A stretch of 10,026 nt of DNA from an uncultured Nostocoides sp. (GTDB lineage Bacteria > Actinomycetota > Actinomycetes > Actinomycetales > Dermatophilaceae). Position numbers and translations under genes: made by a program. The DNA lies in NCBI GenBank assembly GCA_936931335.1, contig CAKZIH010000328.1:1-10026 (forward strand), written 5' to 3'. Below the pieces are notes generated by a model. It made no database searches, was not told where the DNA came from, and saw only the letters and a list, made by a program, of their open reading frames with translations. Positions 6,414-10,026 of this stretch are shown here, one piece after another (positions within the stretch are counted from its first letter, which is position 1; every line of letters starts with the position of its first letter).

Positions 6414-7225
6414 TCCACATCGAAGCCGCCACCCTCGCCGGGGGCGACAACAACCAGGACCGGTACGCCTACGGGGACGGTTGGGCCTTCGTCCTGGACG
6501 GGGCCACCAGTTACAGCGACACCCCACCTGTCCATGACGGCGGCTGGTACGCCGAACGCCTCAAGAACGCCCTAGCCCCACGCCTCACGAAGCATCCCGA
6601 GCGGCCCACGGTCGACATCGTGGCGGACTCGATCCGCGAGGCCGCGTCAGCGCACCACCCCAGCCAGGGGCCCTGCCCCACCAGCACCATCGCCCTAGCC
6701 CGCTGGAACACCGACCAGGTGGAGCTCTACATCCTCGGTGACTCCTACGCCTGCGCCCTCACCGATGACGGCCCCATCATCCTCACCGACGATCGCATCA
6801 AGCAGTTCGGGAAGGGCCTCCGAACCGAGTACCGCCGTCGACTCCGAGAGGGCCACGGCTTCGACGAACGCCACCACGAAATCCTCAAAGCCATCCAGCA
6901 TGTCGAACGGGCTCACCGAGGTCGCGACGACGGCTACTGGGTTGCGGCGGACGTAGAAGCAGCCTCCAGGCACGGTGCCATCTCTAGACTTTCCACCAAA
7001 AGTGTCAATAGGGTGGCACTGCTCACCGATGGTCTAAATGTTTGGACAACATTGCTACAACTTCAAATGAGGCCGCACATGAGGATTCGAGAACCCCTGC
7101 TGCACACAGCAAGGAACGAAAGCATGGACCCCCATGGCCAAAGTGTGCCCCGAAGTAAGTGCGCCGACGATAAAACCATCCTTGTTGCGGCCTTCCGCAA
7201 ATGCCTAGCCAGCCTATCCGACTAG
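6392..7225 (+). CDS. PP2C-family protein phosphatase
   Basis: This 277-residue protein has the metal-binding motifs of PPM/PP2C Ser/Thr phosphatases in order: NQDR (D23), VLDGATS (D36-G37), a TSTIALA strand (97-103), LGDS (115-118), LLTDGL (D213-G214) and a C-terminal DDKT (D259-D260). It therefore looks catalytically competent, with Mg/Mn-dependent removal of phosphate from Ser/Thr. No membrane segment or sensor domain is seen, so it should be cytosolic. The start ATG 6392 overlaps the preceding gene by 22 nt and has GGAGG 4 nt upstream. The next gene begins 14 nt after its stop. Composition changes inside the gene. The first two thirds are GC-rich, and from about 6970 it is much lower (hand count 40/60 G/C at 6901-6960, 27/60 at 7021-7080). 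The substrate is unknown. Confidence 0.87.
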   Translation: MGTARPLVHIEAATLAGGDNNQDRYAYGDGWAFVLDGATSYSDTPPVHDGGWYAERLKNALAPRLTKHPERPTVDIVADSIREAASAHHPSQGPCPTSTIALARWNTDQVELYILGDSYACALTDDGPIILTDDRIKQFGKGLRTEYRRRLREGHGFDERHHEILKAIQHVERAHRGRDDGYWVAADVEAASRHGAISRLSTKSVNRVALLTDGLNVWTTLLQLQMRPHMRIREPLLHTARNESMDPHGQSVPRSKCADDKTILVAAFRKCLASLSD

Positions 7226-7239
7226 CCCGAAAGGATCCA

Positions 7240-8913
7240 ATGCCCCAAAATCACTCATGGTCGATCCCCCGGGTCGGCGCCGAGTCTTTGACGTTGACTG
7301 CGACTCCCGGCGAAATGACCTTGATCGTTGGCCCGAATGGCTCAGGGAAATCCTCACTACTTTGGTGGATGAGCAGTCAAATCCAGGGCCACGAGACTCG
7401 GACTCTTCATGCGCACCGCCCAGTGACCATGGAGTCGTCAGCATCCAAATTTTCCGCCGCGGATGCCTCAAGTCACGCCACCTGGGTAGCCGCGGCCGAC
7501 AGAGATGCGCGGTCTCGCTATCAAGATGCGTATTCTACTAGCAGGCCGAACCTCACCCTTCACAGACTAGCTAGTGCACAGAATTATCGCAGCAACCGCA
7601 TTGCGGATGCTTTCGACAGCGGCACGACCCCGGACCTTGACAACCTAGGCCAGGCCCCCCTCCGCAGTATCGGCGAAATTTTAGAGTCGAGCGGACTTCC
7701 AATGAGGCCCTCCATCAACACGGACGGCCTGATCGAGTTTACCCGGACAGAGGATGGGGTGAAGGTTCCACTACAGGAGGCTTCCGACGGCGAGCGGGCA
7801 GCCCTCCTCTTGAGTGCAGATGTCCTGACCGCCCCCGCCGATTGCATAACTGTAATCGACGAACCGGAAATGCACCTGCACCGAGACCTAGCTCCCCGCC
7901 TGCTCGCGGCGGCACTACAGAAGCGCCCCGACCAACACTTCATCGTTTCAACCCACGACGTCACCCTCGCAGCCGCATTGCCCAATGCAACCATCCTCGT
8001 CGTCAAGCAGGCCCACTGGAACGGCAAGTCCGTGACAGGATGGACCGTTGAGAGACTAGAACCGGGAGGCGATCTACCTGAGGAGGTAAGAAGGGGAATT
8101 CTCGGAGGAAGAACTCGAATCTTGTTTGTCGAGGGGAACGAGGTGAGCCACGACTCACGCCTCTATAGGGCCATGTTCCCAGACTGGACAGTCAAACCAG
8201 CAGGCTCATGCGAGACGGTGATCCGAATTGCAGCCGGAACTGCCGCCGCGCAAAATATCCACTGGCTGGAAGTTCGTGGCATCATTGACAATGACGCTCG
8301 AAGTGAGGAAGAGTGCCGTGCGCTGAACGAGCGCGGAGTGCACGTGCTCCCGGTCTGCGAACTTGAGTCCCTCCTCTACTTGAAGCCCGTCCTGGACCGC
8401 CTCACCTCCGACAAGGCCGAGGAGCTGGGCGAAGATTACGCTGCCAAGAGAAGCACCGTTGATACCGCGATCGCGCAGAGCCTATCGTCTGAGCAGGCCG
8501 GAGTTAAGCTCGCTTCCGATCTTGCCAAGAAGGTGGTCCACAGAAAGGCCGACAACGCATTAAGGGCCGCCATTGCCGAGAACCCCAATGCCGCCAGTCA
8601 AGGATTAACCGTCCAGATTGACTCGGATTACCCGAAACTTCTACAAAAATACCATTCACTGATCGGACAACAAGCCTACGAAAAAATCATAATGGAATAC
8701 CCAGTTCGGAATATTGGCATGCGAGCAGAGATTGCCAAGAGCCTGGGCTACCGTCACTATGATGACCTAGAGAAGGCCGCCATATCTACGATCGTGAGGA
8801 ACCACACGGTTCGCGCAGAGCTTGCGAAGCAGAGCGGCCTTGAGCCACTGCTGGGGGCCCTTTCCAGGCCAAGTGCTGAGTCGGACGGGCCGACTGCTCC
8901 GCCACACGCATAG
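7240..8913 (+). CDS. fused ABC/AAA-type ATPase and TOPRIM-like (DUF4435-type) nuclease, PARIS-like
   Basis: This 557-residue protein has two parts. The ATPase part (about 1-285) has Walker A GPNGSGKSS (31-39, K37), an ABC-like signature SDGER (182-186), Walker B ITVIDEPEMH (D207, E208) and the switch histidine in STHD (H239). The second part (about 290-557) is TOPRIM-like: RILFVEGNE (E298), then LEVRGIIDNDAR (D350, D352) and LPVCELESLLY. PARIS anti-phage systems pair an ATPase (AriA) with a DUF4435 TOPRIM nuclease (AriB), and merged forms are known, so a merged AriA-AriB is my best reading. An OLD-family nuclease is the alternative. I chose ATG 7240 (AAGGA, 4 nt spacing); ATG 7201 would overlap the phosphatase gene. 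Composition is foreign: 21/60 G/C at 8641-8700, and 14 of 39 arginine codons are AGA or AGG. Confidence 0.85.
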   Translation: MPQNHSWSIPRVGAESLTLTATPGEMTLIVGPNGSGKSSLLWWMSSQIQGHETRTLHAHRPVTMESSASKFSAADASSHATWVAAADRDARSRYQDAYSTSRPNLTLHRLASAQNYRSNRIADAFDSGTTPDLDNLGQAPLRSIGEILESSGLPMRPSINTDGLIEFTRTEDGVKVPLQEASDGERAALLLSADVLTAPADCITVIDEPEMHLHRDLAPRLLAAALQKRPDQHFIVSTHDVTLAAALPNATILVVKQAHWNGKSVTGWTVERLEPGGDLPEEVRRGILGGRTRILFVEGNEVSHDSRLYRAMFPDWTVKPAGSCETVIRIAAGTAAAQNIHWLEVRGIIDNDARSEEECRALNERGVHVLPVCELESLLYLKPVLDRLTSDKAEELGEDYAAKRSTVDTAIAQSLSSEQAGVKLASDLAKKVVHRKADNALRAAIAENPNAASQGLTVQIDSDYPKLLQKYHSLIGQQAYEKIIMEYPVRNIGMRAEIAKSLGYRHYDDLEKAAISTIVRNHTVRAELAKQSGLEPLLGALSRPSAESDGPTAPPHA

Positions 8914-8945
8914 AGCAGCGTGAGGAGTTTCTGCACTGGTTCAAG

Positions 8946-9033
8946 GCGCGCCTCCGGCGCGCGGGGTCCGGCCGCTGACGCGGCCGGCGCTGCGCTGCGG
9001 CCTCCGGCCGTTCTCGCGCTCGGCCGCGTCAGC
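8946..9033. repeat. cluster of GC-rich inverted repeats after the cargo operon
   Basis: Three tight hairpins follow one another: GCGCGCC-TCC-GGCGCGC (8946-8962), CCGGCCGC-TGAC-GCGGCCGG (8968-8987) and CGGCC-TCC-GGCCG (8998-9010). An overlapping 13-bp inverted repeat pairs 8974-8986 with 9021-9033, so alternative folds compete. The first hairpin starts 32 nt after the ATPase stop, so it may terminate the cargo transcript. Such stacked folds can also be single-strand origins or transfer loci. No T run follows any of the stems. Confidence 0.6.
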
Positions 9034-9056
9034 TCCCCGTCCCCGGGCATGACGAA

Positions 9057-9087
9057 GGGGCGCCTCGGAACTGCTCCGAGACGCCCC
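9057..9087. terminator. strong hairpin, probable bidirectional terminator
   Basis: GGGGCG (9057-9062) pairs with CGCCCC (9082-9087) and CTCGGA (9064-9069) with TCCGAG (9075-9080), with one C-A mismatch and a 5-nt loop. It begins 18 nt past the stop of the minus-strand zinc-ribbon gene and also lies beyond the cargo operon. No U tract follows, which is common for actinobacterial terminators. Confidence 0.65.
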
Positions 9088-9105
9088 CGCGGTAGCCATG
9101 GTGTG

Positions 9106-9300
9106 CTAGATGCCGTTGAGCTGCTGCGCCCGCAGGCGCCAGTTGAGGTCGTCTGCCGTTTTACCGCACCCTGGGCAGTCGCCGCTCATCAGGTCGCTAC
9201 GGACAGCACTCTCGTTGTACGAGTCGGCGCTCTCGACCTCGCCTTGAAAGCGCGACCCGCAATCCGGGCATTTCAAGTCACGTCGCGTAGTGGTAGTCAT
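9106..9300 (-). CDS. small zinc-ribbon protein
   Basis: This 64-residue protein has two CxxC knuckles, KCPDCGSRF (C11, C14) and DCPGCGK (C42, C45), spaced as in a zinc ribbon. The rest is polar and acidic with an LNWRLRAQQLNGI tail. It could bind nucleic acid or a protein partner; no function is assigned. I start it at MTTTTRRDLKCPDC (ATG 9300). The frame extends 55 codons further upstream, but that part reads through the non-coding att-arm region and looks non-coding. No clear ribosome binding site precedes ATG 9300. The gene is monocistronic, stands apart from the other genes, points towards the end of the cargo operon, and has a terminator-type hairpin just after its stop. Confidence 0.7.
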   Translation of the reverse strand: MTTTTRRDLKCPDCGSRFQGEVESADSYNESAVRSDLMSGDCPGCGKTADDLNWRLRAQQLNGI

Positions 9301-9412
9301 ACGCTTAGTGAAGCATGCTGAGACTGTAGCCGACAATGGTTGCTGCCCTTGGCTGAGTAGGTGCGCGGTCCGCCACGTGGGGCGCAGAGGACCTGGCCTC
9401 AGGCCAGAGTTG

Positions 9413-9430
9413 CCGGGCTTCGCAGCCCGG
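9413..9430. terminator. perfect 7-bp hairpin, terminator-like
   Basis: CCGGGCT (9413-9419), loop TCGC, AGCCCGG (9424-9430). It stands in non-coding DNA with no obvious gene ending into it, so it may be a terminator insulating the element end or another structural signal. Confidence 0.4.
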
Positions 9431-9543
9431 ACCCGCGAGCCGACGCGATCCGCCGGAGTTCTCACGAGCCGGCACCACCACGACGAGGCGGCGGATCACG
9501 CCGGACCGAGGACACGCGAACCCTGGCCAGCCAGCACGCAAGC

Positions 9544-9563
9544 TGTGGCACATTTGTGGCACA
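9544..9563 (+). repeat. candidate integrase arm-binding repeats, right
   Basis: This is an exact copy of the 20-bp unit at 379-398: TGTGGCACA at 9544-9552 and 9555-9563, 11 bp apart. It ends 96 nt before the right core. Unlike the left copy it is not inside a gene, so its identity cannot be explained by coding constraint. That supports a binding-site role. Confidence 0.6.
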
Positions 9564-9659
9564 CGTGGTCCTTAAACACCCCTCCCCCACGTCAGGCAAC
9601 GGAAGACAAAACAGCAGGTCAGAGCGATCCCACCGGCGTGAACAGCGCCGCCGATGGCA

Positions 9660-9700
9660 CTCCTAAAGCGGGTGTCGCAAGTTCGCATCCTGCCGGGGGC
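9660..9700 (+). repeat. right attachment core (attR), tRNA-Arg 3' remnant
   Basis: This 41-nt copy of tRNA positions 264-304 has two changes: G to A at 9680, breaking a T-stem pair, and A to C at 9686, at the universally conserved A58 of the T loop. It lacks the 5' half, and CCGA follows in place of the discriminator and CCA. It cannot encode a tRNA and marks the element's right boundary. Confidence 0.9.
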
Positions 9701-9886
9701 CCGACGCCCCATCGCGGCTCGCTGGCCGTGCGTCGACTCCGGTCACCGTGATCACGCTGCTCTTGGGGCCGGCCCTCCCGTTCGCGCCCGGGATCCGATG
9801 ACAAGGGTCTCCGTTCCGCCCGAGCGAGGGCGAGAGGGCGGTGCGGGCGCAGGGCGGCGGGCGGGAAGGCGGGGGGCGGTTCGGCA

Positions 9887-9902
9887 TACGACCTGGGTCG
9901 TA
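9887..9902. promoter_or_regulatory. 16-bp palindrome TACGACC-TG-GGTCGTA
   Basis: The palindrome has perfect 7-bp arms around TG. Similar TACGAC...GTCGTA elements are, to my recollection, found upstream of actinobacterial genes controlled by LuxR-family response regulators, but I cannot confirm that here. CCGACC (9911-9916) nearby resembles a further half-site. No gene was supported on either side within the window. Confidence 0.45.
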
Positions 9903-9971
9903 GGCGAGTCCCGACCAAAGGTTGATGCGCACCCGCGCCTGGCCCGGCAGACTGGTGACTACACGGCAGGG

Positions 9972-10023
9972 GCCGGGCACGCTGCGCCGGGGGGACGCAG
10001 CGTGCCCGGCGCCTCCGGCGCCG
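9972..10023. terminator. 15-bp perfect hairpin plus adjoining hairpin
   Basis: GCCGGGCACGCTGCG (9972-9986) pairs perfectly with CGCAGCGTGCCCGGC (9996-10010) around a 9-nt loop. A second hairpin, CGGCGCC-TCC-GGCGCCG (10007-10023), overlaps its end. This is a typical strong actinobacterial terminator and probably ends a gene to the right on the minus strand that lies outside the window. Confidence 0.65.
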
Positions 10024-10026
10024 ACA

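Larger units (their letters stand above)
9301..9659. other. non-coding right arm of the element
   Basis: I see no supported gene in these 359 nt. It contains the palindrome AGCATGCT (9312-9319), the inverted repeat CTGGCCT-C-AGGCCAG (9393-9407), a perfect hairpin CCGGGCT-TCGC-AGCCCGG (9413-9430), the right integrase-arm unit (9544-9563) and the short GCAGGTCAGAGC repeat (9614-9625). In the excised circle this stretch becomes one arm of attP. It is also a plausible place for a transfer locus or origin, but no signature repeat set was recognised. Confidence 0.55.
264..9700. mobile_element. AICE-type integrative conjugative element in tRNA-Arg(CCU)
   Basis: The element spans two direct attachment cores and carries int, xis, a rolling-circle Rep and an FtsK-like translocase in the order int-xis-rep-tra from the tRNA. 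This is the module order of actinomycete integrative and conjugative elements such as pSAM2. Excision between the cores would release a circle of 9396 bp. All maintenance and transfer genes are leftward, and the cargo from 5583 to 8913 is rightward from a shared control region. No relaxase or type IV secretion gene is visible, as expected for FtsK-type double-stranded DNA transfer. No separate KorSA-type GntR repressor or Spd spread protein was recognised, so the transfer module is minimal. Confidence 0.92.
9701..10026. other. right flank beyond the element, no gene supported
   Basis: This is GC-rich DNA, presumably chromosome. Open frames exist on the minus strand, but they read through the attachment remnant and lack family-like sequence. 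The visible signals are a palindromic operator (9887-9902) and a strong terminal hairpin (9972-10010), listed separately. Confidence 0.45.

Noticed and set aside
5805..6527. Minus-strand frame opposite the HTH and phosphatase genes
   Set aside because: It has a Gly/Val/Asp-rich composition, crosses two motif-bearing genes, and has no recognisable domain.
9057..9700. CRISPR array or other multi-unit repeat in the right arm
   Set aside because: Repeats occur only in pairs and are explained by attachment arms and hairpins; there is no regular repeat-spacer pattern.
9663..9980. Minus-strand frame in the right flank, including VITVTGVDARPASRDG
   Set aside because: It could be the start of a truncated gene downstream of the palindrome, but it ends by reading the attachment remnant antisense (RQDANLRHPL) and has no family motif, so I did not call it.

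Overview
The window is high-GC DNA from an actinobacterium. The phylum call rests on a WhiB-like gene, a RepSA/TraSA-type gene set, stacked 4-nt gene overlaps, and base composition (a hand count of 4441-4500 gives 48 G/C in 60). A Micrococcales-like host is plausible but unproven. Almost all of it is one compact actinomycete integrative and conjugative element (AICE, pSAM2-like). It lies in the 3' half of a tRNA-Arg(CCU) gene, between a 41-nt attachment core at 264-304 and an imperfect copy at 9660-9700.

Layout. Positions 1-232 are left flank with no supported gene. The intact tRNA-Arg is at 233-308. From 323 to 5457 a leftward operon, transcribed towards the tRNA, carries in transcription order: a small hypothetical protein, an FtsK/SpoIIIE-type DNA translocase (TraSA-like), a WhiB-like Fe-S protein, a rolling-circle Rep with an HUH motif (RepSA-like), an excisionase and a tyrosine integrase. 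Many junctions overlap or abut (GTGA, ATGA, a 1-nt gap), which points to translational coupling. A 125-bp divergent control region (5458-5582) holds three GTTTA-N6-TAAAC-like operators about 44 bp apart.

From 5583 to 8913 a rightward cargo operon encodes an HTH protein with an unassigned C-terminal domain, a PP2C-type phosphatase, and a fused ABC/AAA-type ATPase plus TOPRIM-like (DUF4435-type) nuclease. The last protein resembles a merged AriA-AriB of the PARIS anti-phage family, so this cassette is the likely defence payload. The ATPase-TOPRIM gene and the 3' part of the phosphatase gene are clearly lower in GC and use AGA/AGG arginine codons freely, so they were probably acquired separately. 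Next come GC-rich inverted repeats, a small zinc-ribbon gene on the minus strand (9106-9300), integrase-arm repeats, and the right attachment copy. Positions 9701-10026 are right flank, with a 16-bp palindromic operator and a strong terminator-type hairpin.

How it works together (inference). Int and Xis move the element in and out of the tRNA gene. Rep copies the excised circle, and the FtsK-like protein moves double-stranded DNA between mycelial cells. The HTH protein, perhaps with WhiB, probably decides when the operon is active. The cargo may protect the host against phages or competing elements, with the phosphatase as a possible sensor or modulator.
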